The position numbers were made by a program, and so were the translations under genes. From Beta vulgaris subsp. vulgaris (Eukaryota; Streptophyta; Magnoliopsida; Caryophyllales; Amaranthaceae): a stretch of 64,000 bases of DNA. Each line of letters opens with the position of its first letter. The first letter of the stretch is position 1. The notes below the pieces were generated by a model, which saw only the letters and a list, made by a program, of their open reading frames with translations, had not been told where the DNA came from and searched no databases. Below, in pieces: positions 23,427 to 35,675 of the stretch. Location of the stretch: contig NC_079208.1 of the NCBI RefSeq assembly GCF_026745355.1, positions 60,436,892-60,500,891 of the forward strand, written 5' to 3'.

Positions 23427-25091
23427 ATGGCAAGATCAGATCCCCTTATCATTGGAAGAGTTATTGGGGATGTAATAGACCCTTTTAATCCAAGTGTAAA
23501 AATGTCTGTAACTTACAATAACAAGCAAGTTTACAATGGTCATGAACTCTTTCCTTCTTCTGTTAACCTTAAGCCTAGGGTTCAAGTTCATGATGGTGAC
23601 TTGAAATCCTTTTTCACTTTGGTATATTTCTATGTTTATCTACTTTTTTATTTTTCTCTTATATTACCTCTTCCAAATTAAGCTATAGAATTTATATGAT
23701 AATAAGAATAATAATGTCATATATAAGGAAAAACAATTCTTATAATATCAACCTTAAAGTTTCTTATTTTTCTTCTCTTTTTAAAATCACAAATATCAGC
23801 AAGTTGTGATATTTTTTCTCATCTAAAGGTTGGACAATTACCATTTTTGTTTTGTTAGAAACATCGTATAGTCTCTTGTCAGACCGTCTGATTCTACTAG
23901 TCGTTACTGTTTTTTTTTTTTTACTGTGTGAACTTTTAGTTTCTTTTGTATAACTATTTACAGATATAAGATTTTTTGATAGACTACCATTGTTTTATAT
24001 CTTTTATAACTAACTATATATACTGTTTTAATTAGTTCAATTAGTATACAAATATTTTCTACATAACTCATATCTAACTCAATTTTTGTCTTCACATGTT
24101 TCTTCAATCCCTCCCCCTATAGATTATGACAGATCCAGATGTTCCTGGACCTAGTGATCCTTATCTTAGAGAGCACCTGCACTGGTATACTCCTAAAACC
24201 ACTTTTTTTCCTTTTAGAAATCATATGTTGTATGAATTCATATACTTCCTCCGTTTTTTTTAGATGTTACACTTTCTATTTTAGGAAGTTTTAAATTAGA
24301 TGTTACACTTTTATTTTGGGTAATAACTTCTCTCTATCTCTCTCCTATCACATGTTTACATGGGACCCTCTTGTTTTTCATTCTCTCTATCTCTCTCCTC
24401 TCCAAAAATCACCTAGGAGTCCGTGATTTGAAAAGTGTAACATCTAATAAAAAACGGAGGAAGTATACATAAATTTATGATATTATTGTATGTCATCTAT
24501 AAGTAGAAAGTTCTTCTTTTTTATTTGAAACGATCTATAAATAGAAACTCAAAGACTAACTAGAAATGAGTTGCCTATATCTTACAGGATAGTCACAGAT
24601 ATTCCAGGCACAACAGATGCCACTTTTGGTAAGACAACAACTCCAACATATGTTTCACTATTTTATTTCATCAGTAATTAAGCCGATTTTGATTCATTAA
24701 TACTTCCTCCGTCCCACAATAAACTTTTATAAAAAATACTAGTCATATAAAATGTGTATCGACAAACATGAAAAGGAGAAATGGGAAGTCTATTGAAGGA
24801 CAGAGCGAGTATTATATTACACTAAAGAAAATTTCGCTGTAATTAACTGTTAAATTTCGATATTGTGATATAGGGAAAGAGATAGTGAGCTATGAAGTGC
24901 CAAGGCCAAACATAGGAATACACAGGTTTGCTTTCATTCTCTTCAAGCAGAATCGTAGGGGAAGTGTTGTACCACCAAGCACCCGAGATCGATTCTTCAC
25001 AAAGAAATTTGCTGAACAAAACCAACTAGGACTTCCTGTTGCTGCTGTTTACTACAATTGTCAAAGGGAAACTGCTGCACGAAGACGCTAA
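23427..25091 (+). CDS. CEN: CENTRORADIALIS/TFL1-type PEBP flowering repressor
   Basis: Exons 23427-23621, 24123-24184, 24588-24628 and 24874-25091 (195, 62, 41 and 218 nt) give 171 aa. The 62- and 41-nt middle exons are diagnostic of the plant FT/TFL1 family. The PEBP ligand-pocket motifs [11 protein letters not shown] (69-79) and GIHR are intact. His83 in EHLHW is at the position where TFL1/CEN proteins have His and FT has Tyr. An Asp in STRDRF is at the TFL1-type position in the exon 4 external loop. The C-terminus QRETAARRR is CEN-like. Family members repress flowering and keep meristems indeterminate by binding FD-type bZIP partners through 14-3-3 proteins; that role is inferred from the family. 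All introns are GT-AG. Introns 2 and 3 each carry a Stowaway MITE. CEN versus TFL1 orthology needs a tree. Confidence 0.95.
24243..24465. mobile_element. Stowaway MITE in intron 2 of the CEN-like gene
   Basis: Body 24245-24463. The ends CTTCCTCCGTTTTTTTTAGA and TCTAATAAAAAACGGAGGAAG are near-perfect inverted repeats, continuing inward as TGTTACACTTT and AAAGTGTAACA. TA flanks lie at 24243-24244 and 24464-24465. Confidence 0.9.
24701..24811. mobile_element. Small Stowaway MITE in intron 3 of the CEN-like gene
   Basis: Body 24703-24809, starting CTTCCTCCGTCCCACAATAA and ending with the rough complement CTATTGAAGGACAGAGCGAG, with TA on both sides. More diverged than the intron 2 copy, so probably older. 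Confidence 0.7.
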
Positions 25092-26213
25092 TTAACTCTA
25101 TCAAAACTTAATTACTATAACCTCTTTAATTAAACCTAATAATAATAATAATCCTATGTATGTACTACTTATTATGCAAAAAAAAAGAACAAAATGGTTA
25201 AAAACTTGATTGTGTAAGATAGATGAGTAACCTACCAAGCTAGAAGGAGAAAGGAATATGTAATAGTTTGTTTGTTATGGTTGCATATATGTTGAGTGAT
25301 GGATGTAGTTTAGCTTGTTTTATGCATGTGCATTTTATGATCTATATATATGTATTAGTTGATCACTTTGTATGGTATCTTTTTAAAATTAATGTTATAT
25401 CTATCAATAGTAATTGTGACATACTTCATAAAGTACAGTATGCAATAATGGATCGGACAAGATAAATCTATTTAATTGGTTGTTATTATATTTATAACTA
25501 GTATCTTATTATTAAAATTGATACTATATAGATTTTTCAATTCATATAAGTTACGAAGGCAACATAAAGTAGAAAGTACAGAGATAGTATATAGATAAAT
25601 GGTGGTAGTTTAATTAATCTCTGTATTTAAGATTTCCTAGTTTCACATTTTAAATAGCTGGAATAAATCCAACAACACGCATATGATAATTTTATAGTTT
25701 TGTAATTAAGATTTACAAAATTTAACCTTAATTAAAAAAACGGAATCATTATTATTGAATGGGTGAAGGAAGACTAATGCACCCATCGAAATCCAATAAA
25801 AATGAACATTATCATTAACTATGTTTCAAAGCTTTCAAAAGAAATGAAACTGAAAAAATATAAGATATATTTTTGTGATAGTTGGTAAAGTTTGGTAGGA
25901 ATGATTGGTAAACACTACCATCTATTGGTAATCACTTCTTTCTTTTTCCAATTTTCCAAATTTAACTCTGCGTGAGTCACATATTTCACTTAGATAATAT
26001 TTTTTCACTAATACATAAAACACAAATATTATTACACAAAAATGTTGACATAGTGTTAATGTAGATTTTCAAAATCCTTCATAATTAAAGGAAAATCAGC
26101 AAATCAAGTTAATAACGACCAACTTTTTTTTTTTTTTTTTGGGGGGGGGGGGGAGAAGTGTGTTAATAATGATTAGCAAATGTAAAAATTAAAAAAAAAA
26201 TCAAAGTAAAACC
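25092..26213. other. 3' region of the CEN-like gene and non-genic DNA
   Basis: AATAATAATAATAATCC at 25138-25154 could supply poly(A) signals. T17 followed by G13 runs from 26124 to 26153. No gene. Confidence 0.45.
26124..26153 (+). repeat. T17G13 homopolymer junction
   Basis: Seventeen T residues are followed directly by thirteen G residues. Such runs mutate and mis-sequence easily, so the exact length is doubtful. Confidence 0.9.
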
Positions 26214-26214
26214 G

Positions 26215-26450
26215 TATAATCTAGAGTTCTAAAACAACTTTACAATGTAGAGTTTGACTAATATCAACCATTGAATAAAAAAAATCAATGGCTCATATAT
26301 TATCTTTCCAAAATCCCTCCTATTTTTTCTTATCGAAATTCATCCCCTAATTTTCCCATCCCACTACTATAAGCCTTTGATTTTGAAATGTATGGTTCAG
26401 ATACAACTCTACCTTATAAAATTTTATTATAACTCTGGAGAATCCGAACT
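26215..26450. mobile_element. MULE-type MITE, degraded copy A
   Basis: Shares with copy B the interior ATATCAACCATTGAATAAAA, TATTATCTTTCCAAAATCCC and CAGATACAACTCTACCTT. Its ends (CTAGAGTTCT, CTGGAGAATCCGAACT) are diverged and no target duplication was recognised. Confidence 0.6.
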
Positions 26451-28784
26451 TATAATAGGATAACCAAGAGGTCGGACATAAATAGTACATCAAAAGCGGA
26501 TCATCAGTAATAAAATTAGGGCAACATAAATGGAAATGATTATTCATTGGATAAAACCATAAAATTGCTATGAAATAATAGTCATTACCCAATAACTAGA
26601 TTTGCAATTCCTGTCTGTTAGTAGGAGGCTTATTTGACTTTTTGTTTTTACTATATTTGGTTTGGAAGCAAAATCTTTATTCGAGTAAAACTTTATGATA
26701 AGTTACAATGGAATTGTTACATGCATATGCATGAGCATGATTCTCTTACAATCTTAATTCCTCCAAAGCTACAGTATTACTATTTCTAGTTGGACCCTCA
26801 AACCTGTCTCAGTAATTGGCTACGTTAGCTAGATGTACAGTAGACTAGCTTTGAACTTTCCTCCTCTTTTTTCTGCCTATATCTCTCTATGTCATCATGT
26901 TGTTGCTCACAAAGTTACTTCTATTAAGGAAGCCAGGGTTTAGGGAGATCCAAATTCAGAAAATAATTAAGCTTATTTTAATGAACTTTTAAAAGATACT
27001 TTCTACTTTGTTTTATATTATTGACTTACATATCTACTAATTATACAAAACTTTGATTTTTAGTAAGTAGCTTGAATTATCAATTAGTGAAAAATATAGA
27101 TAAAAACAAATCTAATTATAATTTACATGTTCATATTAGTAAGGTCAAAATGAGATATTTGAATAGTGCATTAGTCAAAGTTGCACAACAAAATGAATAA
27201 AAGGAGAATCTATATATTTTTTTTTTGAAAACTCTTTACCATTCATTTGCTTTTGGCATAATAAAGAGTGTAAGGTGTATATTTTTGGAATGCATTGGGG
27301 TTAAAAAAGTGAGAGATATTGAAAATTGCGGGTAGATATTCTATCAACGAAAATCAAAAGTAATTAAATGTAAGATAAAATGTGGTCTAAAAAAAACATC
27401 TCAGTATGTCATAATAATTTATTTTGGATGAAGGAGACATATAATTGTTCAAAGTCATACTAATTTTAAAATCATATCCAAAAATTTGATTATTCCACAG
27501 TAATCTAAAATTGTCAGGTTCTTTAAGTAGACCAGGATGTACATTAAATAATAATATTATTCATTAAAATATATTATTTTTTAGAATTTTTAACATATCA
27601 TTATATTTAGGTATTATGTTGTTATGAAAAAATGAGAATATGGATTTACTTTTAGAAAATTTACAAATTAAAGTGCCACAAAAAAAATATCAATAATAAC
27701 AAATAGTATTTATTTAAGTATCATGGTGAATCTATTTCTAATATTTTAATAGATCACCCTAAAGGAGTATATGCCATTCCCCTACTAAGAAACCTGTTCA
27801 TAGTAACTTTCCATCCAATTGCCATTGTAAGCATAAAAAGACAATTCTAACGCATAAACTTTTGGGCTACTTGTGCATTGCAATGTTAGAAAGGAATGTC
27901 ATAAACTTGGTTATAATGACAAAAAAGGTGACGTGAACTTTAATTCGAGAAAATATGACATGAATTGATATAAAGTGGTCCTCTTTTCTGAATTATTAAC
28001 TAAAACCATTTATAAGTTGAGGTTAATTTTTCAAAGCCATTATTAATTACAATATTTATATAAAACCACATAATTAGATGACATATTCTCATATCCATCC
28101 TAACTGGCTAAAAGATCTATATAACACTCCTTTCTAATCCTTAATTACATAGTCCAAGCCACCACTTGGCAATAATTATTTTATTAACCAAAAAAATATC
28201 TACATTAACATTAGATATCATATTGGACTTTCGTATGACATAACAAAAACAAGCCAACTTAAATATCAAATAACAAAATTCCCCAAACTTCAAACACGAT
28301 ATAAATATTCGCTTTCGAGAGGCTAAGGTAAGGAGAAATTAGAGTGTTGGGTTTCAAGTAAAATCATATATCAAAATTAGAGTCTTTTGTCAAATACGAC
28401 CAATTAAAAAGGTCTCGGTAAGAAAATACCTAATTTTTTTTTGGAGGAAAAACCATTTAAATAGGTTTTGTCTGCTAATAAAGAGTATGTGACGTAATTT
28501 TAACACGTAAGTCAATATTTCGGTGTTGACTTTTGTTTTCCTACATTTTCTAATTTCTTTTTGTCATTTCTTCACCAAATTACCCCTCTAAAGAACCATT
28601 TCTTTATTATAAAACCCCCTGCTCCATGTCCCATTGATAAATCAAAGTAGTCAAAAAACTGTTAACCACAACCTCCTCCATTGAAACAACAATATAAAGA
28701 TTAGAGGCTAAAAATCGAGACTAAACAAAAGGTCTTTATATTATTGCCCTACTTTGTGATTCAAATTTGTTTATTCGAAACTAA
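26451..28784. other. Non-genic stretch
   Basis: AT-rich intergenic DNA. Nothing recognisable beyond simple A/T tracts. Confidence 0.4.
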
Positions 28785-29043
28785 TTTCACCTTGTGTTTG
28801 GATCCTCTAGAGTTGTAAAATAACTCTCAAGGTAGAGTTTGAGCAATATCAACCATTGAATAAAAAATCAATGGCTTGTATATTATCTTTCCAAAATCCC
28901 TCCTATTTTATCTCATCAAAATCCACCCCTAAATCTTTACCTTCCACCAATATGAGTTCTTGATTTTAAAATGTATGGCTCAGATACAACTCTACCTTGT
29001 AGAATTTCACTAAAACTCTAGAGGATCCGAACTCTTTCACCTC
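28785..29043. mobile_element. MULE-type MITE, copy B
   Basis: Terminal GTGTTTGGATCCTCTAGAG and CTCTAGAGGATCCGAACTC are inverted repeats around about 230 bp. The flanking 9-mers TTTCACCTT and TTTCACCTC match at 8 of 9 positions, in keeping with the 9-bp duplication of Mutator-like elements. The inner arms repeat GTAGAGTT and AACTCTACC. Confidence 0.7.
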
Positions 29044-30021
29044 CTTTTGTTTTCCTTCGAAGAACATAATTAGGGTTTTTGTTTTCGATTTCTTGACGAG
29101 CAATATTAGGTTTTTTTGTTTTTCAATTCCGGAAGAATGTCTAGGGCTCATCATCAAACAATAAAATCCTAAACAAATGCAACTAAATTCTTGATGAAGA
29201 TTAATAAAAGCAAACAATTTATTACATTATTCTTCAAATAAACCAATTAAATTTCGTTGATCACATAACTTAATCAACAAAACATCTTCTAATTTTGCGT
29301 ACAATTCATTCTTCAAGAATTTCGTAACAGAGAAGAATAATAAATCCAGCTTAAATCTAATTAATCAATTAAATTACTTTAAAAATTAGTTTGTCTAATT
29401 GTTGGTTAACCAATTTTGTGCTAACTTTTGATAAATAAAATAAAGTTTTTAAAATTACACTTGAAGTAAGATTGCAATCATGAACATAAACTACATAGAA
29501 TAAATTTATATTACGTAGTATAATATTATGACTCAGGAAACTGTCCGGACCAACAAACTAGTACTTAATCTGCGAAATATGACTCCTCTTGTGCGTTTTT
29601 GGTATTCTTTGATGAATTTCGCAAATTAAGTAATAGCATGCAATTATGAACTACAATGCACCTAAATGCTCCTAGAATGCAACCTAAATGCAACTAAAAC
29701 CTATATAAAAATACAACACATCAACATATAAAAGTAAAACCTAACAAAATTATATCAATATCATTCAATTTCACAAAGGAAGTAATAGCATGCAATTATG
29801 AACTACACTGCATCCTCCAATATGTTTACCCCTAATCAATCTCTTATAGCATAAACATGGAATTCTTTCAAATTTACTAAGACAGCAAATATAGCATAAG
29901 TTGTATAAAATTCATTTGCTTATAGAATAATTCCAGCATGGCAGCATCTCAGAACCAAAGTTGTAACCTTGGAAACATTGGGACATTTGAAAAAATAAAA
30001 AGCAACTAAATTGCAGAACTA
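29044..30021. other. Non-genic stretch
   Basis: AT-rich. AGTAATAGCATGCAATTATGAACTACA occurs twice in part (near 29629 and 29780), a short direct repeat. No gene. Confidence 0.4.
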
Positions 30022-30282
30022 CACGTATGTGGGTCCGGATCCTCTAGAGTTTTATGAAAACTCTACAAAATAGAGTTGAATCCTGACCATATATTATAAA
30101 ATCAAGGGCTCATGGTTAGTGGGAAAGGAAAAGATAAAGGCATGAAATTCGGGGGAAAGATAGGGGGCATTTTTGGGAAAGAAAATACAAGCCTTTGATT
30201 TCTTAATCAACGACTGATATTTAACGAACTCTACCTTGTAGAGTTATTTTGAAACTCTAGAGGATCTCAACACCACGTATGT
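30022..30282. mobile_element. MULE-type MITE, copy C, with exact 9-bp duplication
   Basis: Body 30031-30273. CACGTATGT occurs exactly at 30022-30030 and 30274-30282. The ends GGGTCCGGATCCTCTAGAG and CTCTAGAGGATCTCAACAC are inverted repeats. In both B and C the duplication starts six bases outside the GGATCC core, which fixes the family's termini. Confidence 0.85.
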
Positions 30283-30749
30283 ACACTATGACAAATGAAT
30301 CAAGTACATATGAAGAAGCAGTACAATTACAAAAGAGTACTGACAAAATTGAGGATCATGTTATAGTAGGAAAGATGAATGTGTGCTTTTATATACACCA
30401 TATATATGCTCCATAACTACTGCTCCACTCTGGAGTTGCAGTCACGGATGAACCAATAATGTTCTTACCATTAATAATTTTATGAAGCTACTTCTTTTTA
30501 TGTTGAGAATGACTAGAGATTTACAGATGTTTTTCAATTGTCTTTAACTACTGCCCCATCTTTGTTTTTTGGTCTTTAAGAACTGATAAGTCGATTTTCC
30601 CGCATATGAACGTGTAGTCTTTAATGAGCTTGCAAGGACGTTTTAGTATTTTTGCATGGCGAATGTTTAGTTAATCCTAATGAGAGAGATAGACAGAAGG
30701 TGATATGTTGGAGAGAGAAAATATCCCTACGCTGTTGTGTTCTCTCCAA

Positions 30750-30921
30750 GGGTTTATTCTCCCCAACTTATTTTCAGTTCAGTTCAATTCAATTTAGTTT
30801 AGTTCAACTCAATTCAGTTCAACTCTGGACAATACTTTTATTCTCACATATCACTATTCACTCAGTTCAGTACAATTCAATTCAGTTTAATTCAACTGTT
30901 TTATGCAGAAGAGAACATACC
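30750..30921 (-). mobile_element. Tourist-type MITE with TTCAG-repeat arms, inverted copy
   Basis: Reverse-complement relative of the element at 31256-31439. It shares the core ATACTTTTATTCTCACATAT, the AACTGTTTTATG arm and the TTCTCCCC end. The arms are short tandem (T)TCAG/TTCAA repeats. No clear flanking duplication. Confidence 0.65.
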
Positions 30922-31252
30922 CTGCCTCTCTCATGAGGATTGCCAATATATAGGGTTACCATTCCTATTTTGCATGGTTAAAACAATTTTCAATTGGGTA
31001 TTGACCAATAAAAGTTGGCGATGTAAACTGAATTCGACCCAAGTTTTGGTTACTAGCAAGACCTTACTATTTAAGATAAGTAGCATCCACATAGTTTTTT
31101 AACTAGTGATTAACAAAACATATCTTTAGAGTTGATAAGTTTACCAGATTGAGCAATGATAACTTCCTATCCTTGGATATGTTTTAGTAAACTAGATTAG
31201 CATAATTTTTCATTATAACTTCTGAAAACGAATTGAATTGAATACTCGAGAT

Positions 31253-31442
31253 TTAGGACCTGTTCTCTTCGACATAAAACAGCTGAACTGAACTGAACTG
31301 AATTGAATTGAACTGATCTGAACTGAACTGAACTGAAATGAATAGTGATATGTGAGAGTAAAAGTATTGTCAAGAGCTGAACTGAACTGAACTGATCTGA
31401 ATTGAACTGAACTGAAAATAAGCTGGGGAGAACAGACCCTTA
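31253..31442 (+). mobile_element. Tourist-type MITE with CTGAA-repeat arms
   Basis: The body 31256-31439 begins GGACCTGTTCTCTTCG and ends GGGGAGAACAGACCC. TTA occurs at 31253-31255 and 31440-31442, the usual PIF/Harbinger (Tourist) duplication. Both arms consist mostly of (C/T)TGAA pentamers (ACTGAACTGAACTGAA) around a unique core. Confidence 0.85.
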
Positions 31443-32570
31443 ATTAAGCATGCAACTTTTATTCATCCTCAGAAATAATACACCACTTTCACTTTTATTT
31501 TGGAGTATATAAAAAAGTATTCACTACGAAGGATGATTGCACAAGTATGTCCCTTCAAAGCTTCAAGAGCTAAGGATTGTATGTGAATATCACATGTCCA
31601 TCCATAATCAATATTCAAAATTGATTAAGCATAAAAGGTAACAGACTAAAGCATGAAGTTTATGGCAAAGGCAAAAAGGGACAATACAGAAGTGGGGAGG
31701 TACAAATGTACCGTCGCAAGTTGTCTCATACCATGATATTCTTGTAATTTTACTAGCAACTTGATACAATGTAACATTTACTCGATATTATTAGATGTAG
31801 TCAGGATATGATATAATAGCTAACTGATACGATAAGATAATATCAAGATATGATATACTAGTCATCTAATACATCAACTATATTTCAACTAACAATTCCT
31901 AAATAAAAATATATGAATTTTCTTTAATTTATAATTTTTTAATATTACTTTTTGTCATAAAAGTACTTAAATGACATAGTATTGGACAATATCGAGATGG
32001 GAACATCGTTGCTCCTCTAGACTCCAGAGGTACGAAAGGAGGATTAAGTCGAGAATTTGCATTTACCCATCACAAAATTATTTAAATCATAATTATTGAC
32101 ACTGACATTTCTTCAAAAGGTATCATTATAATTTCACAAGGACAATATCCAAGATGCTATCCAAAATAAGCCAATTAGAGCCCTTAAATCCTTATTGTAT
32201 TCCCCTATCTTTTGTAACATATATAGATGATCGTTTGACAAGAATACTTTATTGTTTTACATGGAGTCAGAAGGGAGGTGATGAAACAAAGCGTGGATTA
32301 TGCACTAACGAAATGAAATCATCTTTTTATAAACCTATTTTTGTCACAAACCACCTTTTAAAAAAAATTAATGTACGCATCCACCTTGGCTTTTTTGTTC
32401 TTTTTTTTGGTTAGAAGTCACCACTTGCATTAATAAAATACATTGAATCCCTATTTCATAAAATAACATACAAAATAAACCAATATGAAATACACATGCA
32501 CCTATAAAAAATTTTCAGTTAAAACAACAACTTGGATAACCCACGACCTACCTCAACAACAAAAAAAAAA
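31443..32570. other. Non-genic stretch
   Basis: AT-rich. The frame at 32154-32414 shows no recognisable domain. Nothing further was supported. Confidence 0.4.
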
Positions 32571-32759
32571 ATGATCTTTCCACTTGATGTGGAAGTTAGA
32601 CATCCCTCCAAAGCTTAAACTATTTTATAGCAAATATGCAATAAAAGTATCTAGTATGTGACACTCTTGTCAAACATCACATCATCTCTATACCTTTATG
32701 CCATCTTTGTAATCAAAGCAATGAAACTATGAATCACCTCTGCATAAAATTGTCCTACC
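32571..32759 (+). pseudogene. LINE reverse-transcriptase zinc-binding remnant
   Basis: Plus-strand frames give FHLMWKLDIPPKLKLFYSKY and, after a frame change, CHLCNQSNETMNHLCIKL. These match the zf-RVT pattern (W-K-x-x-I-P-P-K...C-x-x-C...E-x-x-x-H-L) found after reverse transcriptase in plant LINEs. The frame is broken and interrupted, then followed by a SINE insertion at 32760. Confidence 0.6.
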
Positions 32760-32912
32760 ATTTTTTTAAGGTAAGGAGAAGGCGTTTTAACCGGCCCGGA
32801 TGTGCAAGCATGGCCTCTTGGGAGTAGAGGAAATGATAAGGGGGAATTTCCACCCTCAAAGTGCCTCTAGTGGAATTTGACCAAGTACTACTTGGTATGA
32901 AATTGTCCTACC
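32747..32912 (-). mobile_element. SINE with 13-bp target duplication
   Basis: The insert 32760-32899 is flanked by exact AAATTGTCCTACC (32747-32759 and 32900-32912). On the minus strand it carries a box B-like GGTCAAATTCCACT and ends in an A-rich tail (TTAAAAAAAT). It sits in the LINE remnant. Box A is missing or diverged, suggesting 5' truncation. Confidence 0.75.
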
Positions 32913-33914
32913 GTAAAAGTAGTCTAGGATCATACTTTACTTAAGATTGGCTTGACTACTTCATAAGCCCAGACAACCTTATTCAGAATTTGACGGACTA
33001 TAAGTCAATTTCAAGACGCAAGTTTATTTTTGCGTTTTTGAGCATTTGAAAGCGCAATGAATGCATATTCAACCACAAAGATTTTTCTCCTCTATAAGTT
33101 CTCAGTCGAGCTACCTTAATTCTCACATCAAAAATGACAATTTAAAATGATGGTAGACTCCTAAGTCCTAGCAAGCGACATACGCCCAATTTTCCTCTAT
33201 CTATACCTTTATCTATAATAATTTGACAAGAAAAATCCTAACACCTACATCTATACCATTACCCATTTTCATTCCTACTTAGGAATACTTACTTAGGAAT
33301 TAAGATCACCAAGTCAAAGAGTTTCCCCAAAAAAAAATGGAAGTCAAGTGTGGGACAATTGCAATAGTTACAAAAGTAATTGTTGATTTATGAAAAAAAC
33401 AAAAGACTCCAGATAGGTTTGAAATATAATGATAAGAAAAGAAGCAATTGAAACACGTGGAGGTTATGGACCACCAGCTTCTCTTATCTGAGAGACTGAG
33501 ACTGTTCAATAAATTGACCGATGGGCACTGAGTTTAAACAAAGGATAATTGACCCCTAGTTTATACCTTATGGATAATAAACACCTTTTCAACAACATAT
33601 TTTCCAGTGACATGAAATGATGGTACAACATTTCACGGAGAAGAATTTTGACTACTATGTAATGTACTAGTATCTTGGTTAAAAATCTTGAATATTATTA
33701 TTCTGTATAAAGTTATAAAGTGACTGTTGGTTAAAGAAACGAGAACCAAAACAAACAAAACAAAGATGAAATGACAGTAAGAGCATCCACTTACAAAAAA
33801 GAAACTAGAGACAGTAAGAGCATATAGACTGATGGATGTTAGGTTTCGAAAACAAAAACTCCCCATATAGATAGATGAAGATTTGAAAACGAAGGGTATG
33901 CTGTATGCAAAGGT
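32913..33914. other. Non-genic stretch
   Basis: May hold further LINE remnants downstream of the SINE, but no domain could be read. Minus-strand frames at 33306-33509 and 33633-33866 are unsupported. Confidence 0.4.
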
Positions 33915-34307
33915 TCATTTAGTTTTAAAAGGTACGGTAAGGACAAAAGAGAGGATTAGAAAACCCTCCGCATGAGGTATTCTTTTATCATCGTTTACAA
34001 GAATGGAGGAGAGGTAGGAGGAATAATGTGCAATGTCAATAAAGAAGTTATTGCTAACTAGGTGGTTGACGTTGGTGATCCAACAATCTGCAGCTTTGTT
34101 GGCTTCTCTATGAAAATGGTGAATACTCCAACTGTTGAAGGAGGAGAGTTGAGAGTGTATATCTTGCATGATTTTTGTTATTTGCCATGAGACATTCCAT
34201 ACTCGATAGAGAAAGCCCATTATACGTGTAGAGAATCTTAGCTCATAAAAAGGGACAAAGGGCACATATGTTTTTAAAGTCGTTAAATAAGAAACTGCAC
34301 TTGTCAT
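33915..34307 (-). pseudogene. LINE-type RNase H domain fragment
   Basis: A 130-codon open frame contains ITKIMQDIHSQLSSFNSW, then HHFHREANKAAD, the conserved helix and REANKAAD motif of the RNase H-like domain (RVT_3) at the end of plant LINE polyproteins. The usual ADxLA continuation is altered (ADCWIT), and no reverse transcriptase lies upstream. It reads as an isolated, probably dead fragment, on the strand opposite to the zf-RVT remnant at 32.6 kb. Confidence 0.6.
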
Positions 34308-34377
34308 TTTGCTTTCTTTGATGTACCGATGAACGTATCACCATCAAAATACTCTCTAAAATGATCACCCAAAGACT

Positions 34378-34590
34378 ATAAAATAAGGTTTAACCTAATG
34401 GTAAAAGTTTGAGTTCATGATAATAAGATCATAGGATCCAATCATACTATGAGGCTCTTTAGAGCTGAGGTTTTTCTTACCATCTCTCCTGACTCTTAAA
34501 AAGTTTGACCTACATAATTAATTGGTAAAACCTATGAGAAGTGTGAGTATGGTAAGAGTTCTTAACCTAATCTACCAAAAAAAATTCACC
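34378..34590 (+). mobile_element. Probable SINE
   Basis: TTTAACCTAATGGTAAAAGT resembles box A and ATAGGATCCAATCATAC a degraded box B. The interior TTTTTCTTACCATCTCTCCT resembles the SINE at 37.4 kb (TTTCTCTTACCATCTCC), and an A run at 34578-34585 would be the tail. Flanking repeats are not clear. Confidence 0.5.
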
Positions 34591-35675
34591 CAAAATGCCA
34601 GAATCTTTATAGTCTACAACACCACTTCTTTTTTTAAGAAAATCTTCCCCTAATACTTCTTCATACCACCAAAATAATTCATAGCCACCAAAAATCATTA
34701 TATCATTATCCACAATGCACCACATTTGACCAACCTATCTCATTAATTATACTAAAACATCTCCCAGTCCTACCTTACTACTTCATATCAATTAATAAAC
34801 CAAAGCTTCTTATTAGTGCCAAAAGCCTTTTCAGTACTACCAATGTACACTAGTCATTTAACTTCATGTTTTACTAGCACACATTCTTGTACTACTAGTT
34901 TACAACTATTGATCCTTACATAGATTGTAAATTTCATAATATAACCAACCTTAGTGTGATTTGGTACTAAATTACATTTTCTTTGTGACTCCAACATATG
35001 AAATCATTTTGGTACACACTTTGCTTATTTCGAATGCCCTAATTTACAAACGAACGACCAACTTGCAAGAAGTATATTTCTCCAACCTGACAAGACAAGC
35101 TCGGAACTCTGAACCACAAAAGTACTAGATCTTCTTTCAACCTTTTACAACAGTAGCATCACATATTAGCCTCTATTGGCCAGCCTCTACTTTGTTCAAC
35201 CATTTATACCAAGTGGTTAAACTGCTTTACTGGAGTAGCTTTTAACCCTTGGATCTTTTCCACTAGCCCATAGTATATTTGAAGATTTTTGTAACCATCA
35301 ATGGAAGAAACCCTTTTTACTGTGTCAACATGAAACCTTAATCAAGTGACACCTTCTACATAAAAATTGACTTAAAGCATAATTAGTTTCTAAAACATAT
35401 GCTTTCTGTCTCACCATTTCACTCCAAAAGAAAAGACTCTTAAAAGAATTGTTACCCAAATTCTTCTCTGTTCTAATCATTTAGCGACACTACAATGAAT
35501 TTCCGACTAAAGCCCACCAAATATGAAGCACAAAACAAAGATCAATTACACATTTTATTAGTGAATATTCTTAAATGATCATAAACATTATAGTATTTCT
35601 TAACGGTTTTAGAATTATTATCATGAGTTCAAAGTATTGTGAATCGCTAAATTACCTAAGGTTCAAACAAGTCCC
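34591..35675. other. Non-genic stretch
   Basis: No gene or repeat recognised. Confidence 0.4.

Noticed and set aside
23427..25091. Calling the PEBP gene FT (florigen)
   Set aside because: His83 in place of FT's Tyr, the TFL1-type Asp in exon 4, no FT-type LGRQTVYAPGW segment, and the QRETAARRR tail point to CEN/TFL1.
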